DNA from: Streptomyces antnestii
GTDB taxonomy: Bacteria; Actinomycetota; Actinomycetes; Streptomycetales; Streptomycetaceae
Assembly (NCBI RefSeq): GCF_004005495.1
Contig: NZ_RZYA01000001.1
Location: 372,001 to 436,000, forward strand
DNA length: 64,000 nt
Direction: 5' to 3'
How positions within the stretch are numbered: the stretch's first letter is position 1; the number at the start of each line of letters is the position of its first letter. Below are positions 11,067-19,910 of this stretch, piece by piece. Made by a program: the position numbers and the translations under genes. The notes beneath the pieces are model-generated. The model was given only the letters and a program-made list of their open reading frames with translations. It searched no databases and was not told where the DNA came from.

Positions 11067-12386
11067 ATGCAGAGCCGCACGGCGCTGGTCGAGGACCTGA
11101 TGGAGCGCTTCCCGCACGTGCCGCGGGAAGCGGTGTTCAAGGAGGACCTGCTGCGCGGCGGCGTCGCGTTCGACAAGTCCGCGCTCAGCGACAACGAGTC
11201 GGGCGACGTCAAGCCGAAGTCGTACTTCATCTTCTCCTTCGACCACGGCACGCTCCCCGAGCTCGGCGAGGCCGCCCTGCGCCGCCCGCCGGAGGAGATC
11301 ATCCTCACCGGCGGCCCCTACGACCTGCGCCGCACCGTCGTCTCGGTCCGCGTGAACCCGTCGTCGCCGTACCGCGTCGCGGCCGACGAGGACGGCATGC
11401 TCGGGCTCTACCTCGACGGGAAGCGGATCTCCGACGTCGGCGTCCCGCCGATGCCCGAGTACTACCGGCACAAGTTGTCCAACGGGAAGTCGGTCATGGA
11501 GGTGGCCCCCACCATCCAGTGGGGCTACCTGATCTATCTGACCGTCTTCCGGGTCTGCCAGTACTTCGGCGCCAAGGAGGAGTGCCAGTACTGCGACATC
11601 AACCACAACTGGCGCCAGCACAAGGCGGCCGGCCGCCCCTACACGGGGGTCAAGGACGTCGACGAGGTCCTGGAAGCCCTGGAGATCATCGACCGCTACG
11701 ACACGGCGAAGACGTCCACCGCCTACACCCTCACCGGCGGCGCCATCACGTCCAAGCTCCAGGGCCGCGACGAGGCCGACTTCTACGGCCTGTACGCCAA
11801 GGCCATCGAGGAGCACTTCCCCGGCCGCTGGATCGGCAAGGTCGTCGCGCAGGCGCTGCCCAAGGACGACGTGCAGCGCTTCAAGGACTACGGCGTCCAG
11901 ATCTACCACCCCAACTACGAGGTGTGGGACCGCCGCCTGTTCGAGCTCTACTGCCCCGGCAAGGAGCGCTACGTCGGCCGCGACGAGTGGCACAAGCGGA
12001 TCCTCGACTCGGCGGAGATCTTCGGCGCGCGCAACGTCATCCCGAACTTCGTCGCGGGCGTCGAGATGGCCGCACCCTCCGGGTTCACCACGGTCGACGA
12101 GGCCATCGCCTCCACCACCGAGGGCCTGCGCTTCTTCATGTCGCACGGCATCACGCCCCGCTTCACCACCTGGTGCCCCGAGCCCACCACGCCGCTCGGC
12201 AAGGCCAACCCGCAGGGCGCGCCGCTGGAGTACCACATCAGGCTGCTCCAGGCGTACCGGCAGACGATGGAGGACTTCGGTCTCTCCTCGCCTCCCGGCT
12301 ACGGTCCGGCGGGCGCGGGCCGCGCGGTGTTCTCCGTCAGCTCGTTCATGGACAGCCTGGCGCCGGAGCCGGCGCAGGCCGGCTGA
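11067..12386 (+). CDS. Radical-SAM-like protein with atypical Cx8CxxC cluster
   Basis: A 439-residue cytosolic protein with three cysteines at 164, 173 and 176 (RVCQYFGAKEECQYCDIN), spaced as Cx8CxxC instead of the canonical Cx3Cx2C. Later segments fit a radical-SAM barrel: YTLTGGAITS (position of the GGE motif), GRWIGKVVAQALPKDD, DYGVQIYHPNYEVWD, NVIPNFVAGVE, and FTTWCPEPTTPLG. About 150 residues precede the cluster, with an unassigned N-terminal domain. ATG at 11067 follows GAGGAGA at ideal spacing. Together with the flavin-type gene upstream it may form a small redox pathway. I do not recognise its substrate. Assignment to radical SAM is moderately sure; function is unknown. Confidence 0.7.
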   Translation: MQSRTALVEDLMERFPHVPREAVFKEDLLRGGVAFDKSALSDNESGDVKPKSYFIFSFDHGTLPELGEAALRRPPEEIILTGGPYDLRRTVVSVRVNPSSPYRVAADEDGMLGLYLDGKRISDVGVPPMPEYYRHKLSNGKSVMEVAPTIQWGYLIYLTVFRVCQYFGAKEECQYCDINHNWRQHKAAGRPYTGVKDVDEVLEALEIIDRYDTAKTSTAYTLTGGAITSKLQGRDEADFYGLYAKAIEEHFPGRWIGKVVAQALPKDDVQRFKDYGVQIYHPNYEVWDRRLFELYCPGKERYVGRDEWHKRILDSAEIFGARNVIPNFVAGVEMAAPSGFTTVDEAIASTTEGLRFFMSHGITPRFTTWCPEPTTPLGKANPQGAPLEYHIRLLQAYRQTMEDFGLSSPPGYGPAGAGRAVFSVSSFMDSLAPEPAQAG

Positions 12387-12408
12387 CCCCGGCGCACCGG
12401 ACGGACGC

Positions 12409-12876
12409 TCAGGCCGTGCGCTCGCCAAGCACCGCGAGCGCACGGTCGGCGTGGGCGCTCATCCGGAACTCGCTCCGGACCACTTCGAGGACGGCGCGGT
12501 CCTGCCCGATGACGAACGTGGCCCGCTTCGTCGGCGCGAGCGAGAAGCCGCGCGTGACGCCGAACCGCCCGCGCACCTCGCCCTCCGGGTCCGAGAGCAG
12601 CGGATACCCGAGCGTGTGCTTCCCCGCGAACTCGGCCTGCCGCTCCACCGGATCCCCGCTGACGCCCACGAGCCGCGCGCCCACGGCCGCGAACTCGGCG
12701 GCGAGATCCCGGAAGTGGCAGGCCTCGGCGGTGCAGCCGGGCGTCATGGCGGCCGGGTAGAAGAACAGGACGACGGGCCCCTCGCTCAGCAGCCCGGACA
12801 GCGAGGTCGGGGTCCCGCTCTCGTCGGGCAGGGTGAAGTCCTCGACGGTGTCGCCCACTTCGACGCGCTTGCTCAT
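12409..12876 (-). CDS. bcp: Peroxiredoxin, BCP/PrxQ type
   Basis: A thioredoxin-fold peroxidase of 155 residues that reduces hydrogen peroxide and organic hydroperoxides using thiols. The peroxidatic cysteine is C48 in MTPGCTAEACHF, with the resolving cysteine C53 five residues later, as in atypical two-Cys PrxQ enzymes. The conserved PxxxTxxC core and the later R of RGFSLAPTKRATFVI are present. Cytosolic. The ATG at 12876 gives the normal family start. It is convergent with the radical-SAM-like gene and probably transcribed alone. Confidence 0.88.
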   Translation of the reverse strand: MSKRVEVGDTVEDFTLPDESGTPTSLSGLLSEGPVVLFFYPAAMTPGCTAEACHFRDLAAEFAAVGARLVGVSGDPVERQAEFAGKHTLGYPLLSDPEGEVRGRFGVTRGFSLAPTKRATFVIGQDRAVLEVVRSEFRMSAHADRALAVLGERTA

Positions 12877-12932
12877 GACCGGCCTCCGGAGTCTCGGCGA
12901 CCCAGGAAGGGTCGGGGTTCCGAGGCGCGACC

Positions 12933-14426
12933 TTACTGGACGGTAAATATCTCCGGGAAGCGCCCCGGCCACGACAGTCTCCGGGGCTCCGCTATCCGTC
13001 GACCCGCTGCGGCACCCCCCCAAGGGTTGTCGTCGCGCAGCGGTGGCGGCAGGAGGTGCGGGGGCCACGACTGGTAGGCCACCGGGCGGAGGAACCGCTC
13101 GATCGCGGCCGTGCCGACGGAGGTCGTGGTGGGCGCGGTGGTGGCGGGGAAGGGGCCGCCGTGCTGCATCGCGTGGGTGACGGAGACCCCGGTGGGCCAC
13201 TCGTTCCACAGCACCCGGCCGCTGCGCTCGGCCAGCGCCGCCGTCAGATCGGTGAGTTCGCCGCCCTCGTGGGGCTCGCCGTGCAGGGAGGTGGTGAGCT
13301 GCCCCGGCAGAGACGCGATCACGGCGGCGACGTCCTCGAGGCGGTCGTACGTCACGACCAGACCGAGCGGCCCGAAGCACTCCGTGGCCGCCGCCCCGAT
13401 GTCACCGGCGAACGTGTCCAGGTCCATGGCGAGCAGCCTCGGGCCCGCCGCTGCCTCGTCATCGGGCCAGACCAGCTTGCGTGTCGACGGAAGCGACGCG
13501 AGCCGGCGCGCTCCGTCCACATAGGCGGCGCTGATCCAGTCGCCGAGCATCGGCGCGGCCGGGGCCGCCCGCAGTCGCCGTACGATCTCGTCCACCGGCC
13601 CGTCGGCGGGCGTGAACAGCAGGCCCGGGTTGGTGCAGAACTGTCCCGCGCCCAGGGTGAGCGAACCGACGTAGCCCTCGGCGATCTCCGCACCACGGGC
13701 GCGGGCCGCTTCCGGGGTCACCACGACAGGGTTGACGCTGCCCAACTCGCCGTAGAACGGGATGGGTTCGGGGCGATCGGCGGCGATCCGGGCGAGCGCC
13801 AGGCCGCCGCGCTCGGAGCCGGTGAACGCGGCGGCGCGCAGCAGCGGGTGGCGCAGCGCGTCCACCCCGGCCTGCTCGCCCTCGATCAGCCCGGACACGC
13901 CCTCCGGAGCGCCGGCCCGGGCCAGCGCCTTCTGGACGATGTCGGCGGTGCGGCGGGACAGTTCGAGGTGGCCCGGATGCGCCTTGACGATCACGGGGCA
14001 GCCCGCCGCCAGAGCCGACGCGGTGTCGCCGCCGGCCACGCTGAAGGCGAACGGGAAGTTGCTGGCCCCGAACACCAGGACCGGGCCGAGCGCGGTGCGG
14101 TAGCGGCGCAGCTCGGACCGTGGCCCGGTGGGCCACTGCGGGTCGGCGCGGTCGATACGGACGTCGAGGAACGTGCCGGCCCGCAACTCCTTGGCGAAGA
14201 AACGCAGTTGGAACGCGGTGCGCTTCAGTTCGCCCGTGAGGCGGGGCGTGCCGAGGTGCGTCTCGGCCCCGGCGAGCGCGACCAGCTCCGCCTGCTCCGC
14301 CTCCAGGGCGTCGGCCGCGGCGTCCAGGGCGTGGGCGCGGGCCGTCGGCGCCGCCCCGGCCCACTCCCTGGCAGCGGCGGCGGCCGCGGTCACGGCCAGG
14401 TCGGGGTCGCGCGCGACGGTGTTCAT
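12933..14426 (-). CDS. 2-oxoglutarate semialdehyde (2,5-dioxopentanoate) dehydrogenase
   Basis: An aldehyde dehydrogenase of 497 residues. Catalytic cysteine C264 lies in GAGQFCTNPGLL, the general-base glutamate E227 in FYGELGSVNPV, and the oxyanion asparagine in GASNFPFAFSVAGGD. The AGQFCTNPG and YGELGSxNP forms are typical of the KGSADH group (bacterial NADP-preferring type), which oxidises 2-oxoglutarate semialdehyde to 2-oxoglutarate. It is the last gene of the hydroxyproline operon, 45 bp after the permease, and supplies the final step of the pathway. ATG at 14426, preceded by GAAGAGGAAG. Confidence 0.88.
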   Translation of the reverse strand: MNTVARDPDLAVTAAAAAAREWAGAAPTARAHALDAAADALEAEQAELVALAGAETHLGTPRLTGELKRTAFQLRFFAKELRAGTFLDVRIDRADPQWPTGPRSELRRYRTALGPVLVFGASNFPFAFSVAGGDTASALAAGCPVIVKAHPGHLELSRRTADIVQKALARAGAPEGVSGLIEGEQAGVDALRHPLLRAAAFTGSERGGLALARIAADRPEPIPFYGELGSVNPVVVTPEAARARGAEIAEGYVGSLTLGAGQFCTNPGLLFTPADGPVDEIVRRLRAAPAAPMLGDWISAAYVDGARRLASLPSTRKLVWPDDEAAAGPRLLAMDLDTFAGDIGAAATECFGPLGLVVTYDRLEDVAAVIASLPGQLTTSLHGEPHEGGELTDLTAALAERSGRVLWNEWPTGVSVTHAMQHGGPFPATTAPTTTSVGTAAIERFLRPVAYQSWPPHLLPPPLRDDNPWGGAAAGRRIAEPRRLSWPGRFPEIFTVQ

Positions 14427-14471
14427 GGTGCTTCCTCTTCTCGTCGATTCCCTTGAAAACAGGGCGAGTTG

Positions 14472-15956
14472 CTATGCGTCGTCGGGGAGCTCGTCCCGCG
14501 CCGGGGCGTGGGGCTTGTTCTCCTCCGAGTGGCGGACGCCGAAGGAGAAGTAGACGATCAGCCCGAGCACCATCCAGACGGCGAAGCGCACCCAGGTCAC
14601 CCAGTCGAGGTTGGCGATCAGCCAGAGGGAGAAGGCCACGCCGATCGCCGGGACCAGCGGCACCAGCGGGGTGCGGAAGGAGCGCGGCAGATCGGGGCGC
14701 GTGCGGCGCAGCACCACGATGGCGATGGCGACGACGGTGAAGGCAGCCAGGATGCCGATGTTGGTGAGGTCGGCGGCCTCCCGGATCGGCAGGAACCCGG
14801 CGATGACCGCCGAGCTGACGCCCACCGGCCAGATCACCCGGGTCGGTACGTGCCGCGTGGCGTGGTTCTTCGCGAAGTAGCGCGGCAGCAGCCCGTCGCG
14901 GCTCATGGAGAACCAGACCCGGGAGACCGCCAGCATGTTGGCGAACGCGGACGTGGTGATGCCGATGATCGCGCCGACCGCGACGACGATGCCGAGACCG
15001 CCGAGGCCGACGGAGCCCAGCGCACTGGAGAACGGGCTCTTGGTGTCGATGTCGCGGTAGTTCTGCATGCCGAGCAGCACGACACAGACCAGCAGATAGA
15101 TGACGGCCGCGATGGCCAGGGAGATCACGATCGCCTTCGGCAGCACCTTCTTGGCCTCGGCGCTCTCCTCGGCGGCGGCGCTCATCGCGTCGTAGCCGTA
15201 GACGGCGAAGAACGCGGTCGCGGCGCCGGTGAACGCGCCGCCGATCCCGAAGGGCAGGAACGGCGAGTAGTTGCCCGCGGAGATGTGGAAGGCGCCGGCC
15301 ACGACGACGAGGGCGACGATGCCGAGCTTGATGACCACGAGGATCGTCTCGAAGCGCGCCGACTCCTTGGTGCCGCGCGAGAGCACGAAGGCGAGCAGCA
15401 GGCAGAGCACGGCGGCGAACAGGTCGACCTTGTGGCCGGACCCGGTACCGGGCGCGCCGAGCATCCAGGACGGCAGATCGATCCCGATCCGCTCCAGGAT
15501 GTACGAGAAGTAGCCGGACACCGCGATCGCCACCACGGCGACGATGGCCGTGTACTCCAGGAGCAGGTCCCAGCCGATGAGCCACCCGACGATCTCGCCG
15601 AGCGCGGCGTACGAGTACGTATAGGCGGATCCGGCCTTGGGGACGATGCCGGCGAATTCGGCGTAGCACAGTGCGGCGGCGGTGCTCGCGATGATGGCGA
15701 CGAGGAACGAGATCAGTACGCCGGGACCGGCGTCCTCGTGGGCGACGACGCCGGCGAGCGAGAACACTCCCGCGCCGACGAGACCGCCGAGGCTCAGGGC
15801 GACGAGCTGCCACAGTCCCATGGTCCGGCGGAGCCCGCCCGTGCTCTCCTCCTCGGAGGAGGAGACGGGCTTGAGGCGGAAGATTCCTTGCCGGGAGAAC
15901 AGTCCGCCACTGGAGGCCGTTCTTTCCGGGCGTATTACTGGAGTCGAGCGGGACAA
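14472..15956 (-). CDS. APC family amino acid permease, probable hydroxyproline importer
   Basis: A membrane protein of 494 residues with roughly 12 hydrophobic segments. The first (LWQLVALSLGGLVGAGVFSLAG) has the GxG substrate-binding bend of the amino acid-polyamine-organocation superfamily. It starts with TTG at 15956, which is supported by GGAGGG eight bases upstream. The charged N-terminal tail of about 45 residues is longer than usual. Within the hydroxyproline operon, between epimerase and semialdehyde dehydrogenase, its likely substrate is hydroxyproline or proline. It closely resembles cationic-amino-acid/YfnA-type permeases, so specificity remains inferred. Confidence 0.85.
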   Translation of the reverse strand: MSRSTPVIRPERTASSGGLFSRQGIFRLKPVSSSEEESTGGLRRTMGLWQLVALSLGGLVGAGVFSLAGVVAHEDAGPGVLISFLVAIIASTAAALCYAEFAGIVPKAGSAYTYSYAALGEIVGWLIGWDLLLEYTAIVAVVAIAVSGYFSYILERIGIDLPSWMLGAPGTGSGHKVDLFAAVLCLLLAFVLSRGTKESARFETILVVIKLGIVALVVVAGAFHISAGNYSPFLPFGIGGAFTGAATAFFAVYGYDAMSAAAEESAEAKKVLPKAIVISLAIAAVIYLLVCVVLLGMQNYRDIDTKSPFSSALGSVGLGGLGIVVAVGAIIGITTSAFANMLAVSRVWFSMSRDGLLPRYFAKNHATRHVPTRVIWPVGVSSAVIAGFLPIREAADLTNIGILAAFTVVAIAIVVLRRTRPDLPRSFRTPLVPLVPAIGVAFSLWLIANLDWVTWVRFAVWMVLGLIVYFSFGVRHSEENKPHAPARDELPDDA

Positions 15957-16003
15957 TTGGGGGTCCCTCCGTGAATACGTAGCGGGCGCGGGGACGGACG
16001 GGC

Positions 16004-16042
16004 GCGCCCCTGGAGACGGGGCACGCCCGTGGGGGCGCTTTT
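16004..16042. other. Hairpin with T-run in epimerase-permease gap
   Basis: The arms GCGCCCC (16004-16010) and GGGGCGC (16032-16038) are followed on the plus strand by four Ts. The flanking genes run on the minus strand, so it would not act there as a T-run terminator. It may instead partly block or process the operon mRNA upstream of the permease. Next to it, a near-duplicate (GTTCTCAGCGCACGAA and GTTCTCAGAGCACGAA) overlaps the end of the epimerase gene. Confidence 0.4.
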
Positions 16043-16073
16043 ACGGGGTTCTCAGCGCACGAACACGGAGTTC

Positions 16074-17075
16074 TCAGAGCACGAAACCGTGCGGGAACGG
16101 GTCGCTCGGGTCGAGCAGATAGTTCGCGGTGGCGGTGATCCACGCCCGGCCGGAGAACTCGGGGACCACGGCCGGGAGTCCGCCGACCTCGGCGGTCTTC
16201 AGGAGCCGGCCGGTGAACCGCGTGCCGATGAACGACTCGTTGACGAACTCGGTGTCGAGCGGCAGTTCGCCGCGCGCGTGCAGCTGGGCCATGCGAGCGG
16301 AGGTACCGGTGCCGCACGGGGAACGGTCGAACCAGCCGGGATGGATCGCCATCGCGTTGCGGGAGTGCCGCGCGTCCGACCCCGGGGCGATGAACTGCAC
16401 GTGCTTGCAGCCGCCGATGAGCGGGTCGGCCGGGTGCACCGGACGGTTCTGCTCGTTGATCGTCTTCATGATCGAAAGGCCGGCGGCGAGGATCTCGTCC
16501 TTGCGCGCCCGGTCGAACGGCAGCCCCAGCGGGTCGAGTTGGGTGATGGCGTAGAAGTTCCCGCCGTACGCCATGTCGTAGCGGATCTCGCCGAGGCCGG
16601 GGACCTTGACCGTCGCGTCGAGTTCGAGCGCGAACGACTCGACGTTGCGCAGGGTGACCTTCTCGGCGCGGCCGTCGGTGACCGTCACCCGTGCCTCGAC
16701 GAGCCCGGCGGGCGTGTCCAGACGGACCACGGTCTCCGGCTCGGTGACCTCGACCATCCCCGTCTCCACGAGGACCGTGGCCACGCCGATGGTGCCGTGG
16801 CCGCACATCGGGAGGAAGCCGCTGACCTCGATGTAGAGCACGCCCCAGTCGGCGTCCGGGCGGGTGGGCGGCTGGAGGATCGCCCCGCTCATCGCCGAGT
16901 GCCCGCGCGGCTCGTCGACCAGGAACCGGCGCAGCCCGTCCAGGTGCTCCATGGCGTGACGGCGGCGCTCGGCCATCGTGTCGCCGGGGATGCGGCCCAC
17001 CCCGCCGGTCACGACGCGGGTGGGCATGCCCTCCGTGTGCGAGTCGACCGCACTGATCGTACGGACCGACCTCAT
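16074..17075 (-). CDS. 4-hydroxyproline 2-epimerase (proline racemase family)
   Basis: A cofactor-independent epimerase of 333 residues. Both catalytic cysteines are present: C91 in FLPMCGHGTIG and C254 in DRSPCGTGTSA. Retention of the second cysteine separates it from trans-3-hydroxyproline dehydratases, which carry threonine there. It inverts C2 of trans-4-hydroxy-L-proline to give cis-4-hydroxy-D-proline, the substrate of the dehydrogenase encoded upstream. ATG at 17075 overlaps the stop of the deaminase gene (ATGA), so the two are translationally coupled. Proline racemase is the alternative activity, but the operon makes the hydroxyproline role far more likely. Confidence 0.88.
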   Translation of the reverse strand: MRSVRTISAVDSHTEGMPTRVVTGGVGRIPGDTMAERRRHAMEHLDGLRRFLVDEPRGHSAMSGAILQPPTRPDADWGVLYIEVSGFLPMCGHGTIGVATVLVETGMVEVTEPETVVRLDTPAGLVEARVTVTDGRAEKVTLRNVESFALELDATVKVPGLGEIRYDMAYGGNFYAITQLDPLGLPFDRARKDEILAAGLSIMKTINEQNRPVHPADPLIGGCKHVQFIAPGSDARHSRNAMAIHPGWFDRSPCGTGTSARMAQLHARGELPLDTEFVNESFIGTRFTGRLLKTAEVGGLPAVVPEFSGRAWITATANYLLDPSDPFPHGFVL

Positions 17076-18013
17076 CGCGCGGACTGCGCTTCGAGCGCGG
17101 AGACGGCGCGGGCCATGTCGGCCTCGACCTGCTCGCGCATCCGCGCGGTGAGCGGGCCGCGCGGCGGGCGGCAGGGGCCGCCGAACCGGCCGACCTGCTC
17201 CATGCCGAGCTTGATGGCCTGCACGAACTCGGTGCGCGAGTCCCAGCGGAACGCGGCGACCAGCGGCTCGTACAGGGCGCGGGCCTCCTCCAGCTTGCCG
17301 GCGGTGGCCAGTTCGTACAGGCGGGCCGACTCGGCGGGGAAGACGTTCGGGAAGCCGGCGAACCAGCCGGTGGCGCCCATGAGCAGGCTCTCCAGGACGA
17401 CGTCGTCGGCGCCGCTGATGATCTCCAGGCCGGGGGCCCGCTCCTTGATCTCCAGGACGCGGCGGACGTCGCCGGAGAACTCCTTGACGGCGACGACGTT
17501 CTCGATCTGCGCGATCTCGCCGACCAGGTCCGGGGTCAGGTCGACCTTGGTGTCGATCGGGTTGTTGTAGACCATGACCGGCAGGCCGACGGAGGCCACG
17601 GCCTCGAAGTGGGCGAGGACCTCGCCGCGGTTGGCGCGGTACATGGTCGGCGGCAGGCACAGCACCCCGTCGGCGCCGTCCTCGGCGGCGATCTCGGTCC
17701 AGTGCCTGGCCTGGTGCGAGCCGACGCCGTGCACGCCGACGACCACGACGCCCGAGTCACCGACCGCTTCCTTCGCGGTCTGCGCGACCTTGCGGCGCTC
17801 GTCGTCGGTCAGCGAGGAGTACTCGCCGAGCGAGCCGTTCGGGCCGACGCCGCGGCAGCCGTTCTCCACCAGCCAGCGGCAGTGGTCGGCGTACTTGTCG
17901 TAGTCCACGGCAAGGCCGGCCGGGGCGGACGCGTCCTCGTAGTAGGGGAGGGCGGTGGCCACGACCACGCCGCCGAGGGACGGCGACTGCTTCGTGTTCT
18001 TGTTGTCGCTCAT
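17072..18013 (-). CDS. Delta-1-pyrroline-4-hydroxy-2-carboxylate deaminase (DapA fold)
   Basis: A Schiff-base lyase of the dihydrodipicolinate synthase family, 313 residues. The catalytic lysine is K177 in VVAVKEFSGD and the proton-relay tyrosine Y149 is in VMVYNNP; the substrate loop NGSLGEYSSL is near residues 59-68. In hydroxyproline breakdown it deaminates and dehydrates the cyclic imine to 2-oxoglutarate semialdehyde. The ATG at 18013 lies 33 bp below a triple 18 bp repeat. The frame is open far upstream through that repeat and into the neighbouring gene, but the family homology starts at this ATG. It is coupled to the epimerase by ATGA. Confidence 0.87.
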   Translation of the reverse strand: MSDNKNTKQSPSLGGVVVATALPYYEDASAPAGLAVDYDKYADHCRWLVENGCRGVGPNGSLGEYSSLTDDERRKVAQTAKEAVGDSGVVVVGVHGVGSHQARHWTEIAAEDGADGVLCLPPTMYRANRGEVLAHFEAVASVGLPVMVYNNPIDTKVDLTPDLVGEIAQIENVVAVKEFSGDVRRVLEIKERAPGLEIISGADDVVLESLLMGATGWFAGFPNVFPAESARLYELATAGKLEEARALYEPLVAAFRWDSRTEFVQAIKLGMEQVGRFGGPCRPPRGPLTARMREQVEADMARAVSALEAQSAR

Positions 18014-18045
18014 GAACTCTGCTCCTGAGTCAGGGAATTGGCAGT

Positions 18046-18099
18046 TCAGAAGAGATCGAAAGGTCAGAAGAGATCGAAAGGTCAGAAGAGATCTAAAGG
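18046..18099 (-). repeat. Three tandem copies of an 18 bp unit between operon genes
   Basis: The plus-strand unit TCAGAAGAGATCGAAAGG occurs at 18046-18063, 18064-18081 and (one base changed, C->T) 18082-18099. It fills the gap between the oxidoreductase stop (18100) and the deaminase start (18013). Each copy places another TGA in the reading frame of the upstream gene, so four in-frame stops follow each other at 18-base spacing. Confidence 0.95.
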
Positions 18100-19581
18100 T
18101 CAGAGGTGACGAGGGGCCGAGCCGTCGGCGGCCGGTTCGGAAGGTGCGGCCAGTTCGCCGAGCCGGATGGGCTGGGCGATCGGACGCCGGTGCGGTACGG
18201 GCGCCGGCAGTCCCTCGGCCGGCGGCTCCACGGGCGCGCCGGAGAGCCGGGTGTTCAGCTCGGCGACCGTCGGGCCGCAGATCCGGGCCTGGCAGGGGCC
18301 GAGCCCGGCGCGGGTCTCCAGCTTGGCGACCCGCGCCGAGGCGCTCTCCGGGCGCGTGGCGGCCCGGCAGAGGGAGGCGTAATCGGCCTCCTCGCAGCGG
18401 CAGATGACGGTCTCGGGGCGCAGCCAGCCGGACCAGGCCGCGCCGATCGGGTGTGCGCGGGCCAGACGCGCGGCGAACGCGCGGCCCTGGTCCCGGCCGC
18501 GTCGCAGCGGCCGCAGCGCGGACGCCCGCGGGTCGCCACCGGCGGCGAGCCACCCGGCGAGCGCGCCCTCGGCCCGCGCGGCCGGGGCGCCCGCGATGCC
18601 GGTGATCTCACCGGCCGAATAGACGCCGGGGACACTCGTGGCCTGGTCGGCGTCGACCTCCACGAACTCGCCGCCGGGACTGGTGCGCAGCGCGCATCCG
18701 GCGGCCACGGGCAGCTCCAGTTGCGGGCTGAAGCCGTGCGTCACGCACACCGCGTCGACCGCGACCGTGCGCTCGCTGCCCGGTACGGCCGACCAGTCCG
18801 CGCGCAGCCGTGCGGTCACGACCTCCTCGACCCGGCCGTCGCCGCGCGCCTCGATCACGGTGCGGCCGGTGCGGCAGGGCACCCGGTGACGGATCAACAG
18901 GGCGGCGTACTCGGCGAGTTCGCCGCTCTTGCCGGCCTGGGCGGCGAGCTGCCAGGGGCGCCGCGACCAGCCGCGGGCGACGGTGCCCCGCGTGTTGGCC
19001 TCCAGGACTTCCAGGACCCGGGAGCCCGCTTCGAGGAGCGAGGCGGCCACGGGCAGGAGGAACGGCCCGGTGCCCGCGACGACGACACGGTCGCCGACCA
19101 CGACCCGCTCGCCCTTCGCGAGGGCCTGCGCGGCGCCGGCGGTGAAGACTCCGGGCAACTCCCAGCCGGGGAACGGCAGTACGCGGTCGTGGGCACCGAC
19201 CGCGAGGACCAGCGCGTCGGGGTCGAGGGTCAGGCGGCGCCGGCCCCCGCCGTCCACGGGGCCGTGCAGGACGTGGACGCGCGGCGGGCCGGGCCGCTCG
19301 GGGTCCGGGCGTTCGAGCGCCCACACCGAGGTGTCGGACCACCAGGCGCACCGGGGGCGGGTGAGCACCCGGCGGCGGCGCCGGTCGAAGGCCCGCCATC
19401 CGTGGTGCAGCACCTCCGGACGGGCGGCGTCGTACGCCTCGGGCAGCATCCGGTGGTACTGGCCGCCGGGCCGGTCCGACGCGTCGATCAGCGTCACCCG
19501 GGCACCGGCGCTCAGAGCGGCCTCGGCGGCGGCGAGACCCGCGGGGCCCGCGCCGACGACCACGACATGACGGTGCGTCAT
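18100..19581 (-). CDS. D-hydroxyproline dehydrogenase, large FAD/BFD-type subunit
   Basis: 493 residues. An N-terminal dinucleotide-binding fold (HVVVVGAGPAGLAAAEAALSAG) precedes a pyridine-nucleotide-disulfide-type middle domain. The C-terminus has a BFD-like cysteine cluster (VICRCEEADY, later GPCQARICGP) that should hold a [2Fe-2S] centre. This is the layout of the alpha subunit of hydrogen-cyanide-synthase-like or D-hydroxyproline dehydrogenases. The enzyme oxidises cis-4-hydroxy-D-proline to the pyrroline, probably delivering electrons to the respiratory chain. ATG at 19581 overlaps the stop of the small ferredoxin-like subunit (ATGA). The stop codon abuts the 18 bp repeat array. Confidence 0.85.
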   Translation of the reverse strand: MTHRHVVVVGAGPAGLAAAEAALSAGARVTLIDASDRPGGQYHRMLPEAYDAARPEVLHHGWRAFDRRRRRVLTRPRCAWWSDTSVWALERPDPERPGPPRVHVLHGPVDGGGRRRLTLDPDALVLAVGAHDRVLPFPGWELPGVFTAGAAQALAKGERVVVGDRVVVAGTGPFLLPVAASLLEAGSRVLEVLEANTRGTVARGWSRRPWQLAAQAGKSGELAEYAALLIRHRVPCRTGRTVIEARGDGRVEEVVTARLRADWSAVPGSERTVAVDAVCVTHGFSPQLELPVAAGCALRTSPGGEFVEVDADQATSVPGVYSAGEITGIAGAPAARAEGALAGWLAAGGDPRASALRPLRRGRDQGRAFAARLARAHPIGAAWSGWLRPETVICRCEEADYASLCRAATRPESASARVAKLETRAGLGPCQARICGPTVAELNTRLSGAPVEPPAEGLPAPVPHRRPIAQPIRLGELAAPSEPAADGSAPRHL

Positions 19582-19910
19582 CGCTCCTCCGTTCCGGGGG
19601 CCGGCTCGGCGTCCTGCCTGCTCTGGGTCGTCACGACGTCGCCGTCCAGGGCGCGGCGGCGGCAGGCACGTACGTCGCGCTCCTCGCCGACCGTCACGAG
19701 ACAGTCGAAGCAGACGCCGATCCCGCAGAACACCCCCCGGGGCGCGCCGGATCGGCCCCGGCGCCAGGCGAGCCGGTCGTCGGCGAGCAGGACGCCCGCG
19801 ATGGTCTGGCCCGCGATCCCGTCGACCGGCTCGCCGTCGACGGTGATCCGCAGGGGCCGGTCCTGCCGCCCGACGGCGTCGGACCCGGCACGGACACGTC
19901 GGGGGCTCAT
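19578..19910 (-). CDS. D-hydroxyproline dehydrogenase, (2Fe-2S) small subunit
   Basis: 110 residues with a plant-ferredoxin-like [2Fe-2S] site: C62, C67 and C70 (FCGIGVCFDCLV) and C83 (VRAC). The N-terminal strand RITVDGEPVDGIAGQTIAGVLLAD is typical of the HcnA/ferredoxin-like gamma subunit of such dehydrogenases. It overlaps both flanking genes by ATGA, so the three subunits are made in fixed ratio. It carries electrons between the two flavin subunits. Arg-rich N-terminus and Glu-rich tail have no known function. Confidence 0.87.
   Translation of the reverse strand: MSPRRVRAGSDAVGRQDRPLRITVDGEPVDGIAGQTIAGVLLADDRLAWRRGRSGAPRGVFCGIGVCFDCLVTVGEERDVRACRRRALDGDVVTTQSRQDAEPAPGTEER

Noticed and set aside
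16004..16042. Plus-strand T-run terminator in the hydroxyproline operon
   Set aside because: It has the right form only for plus-strand transcription, and no plus-strand gene precedes it, so it is kept as a hairpin, not a terminator.
13459..16806. Open frame of 1115 codons on the minus strand across four genes
   Set aside because: It runs out of frame with well-supported genes (ALDH, permease, epimerase), is Arg-rich and has no domain. It is an artefact of high GC content.
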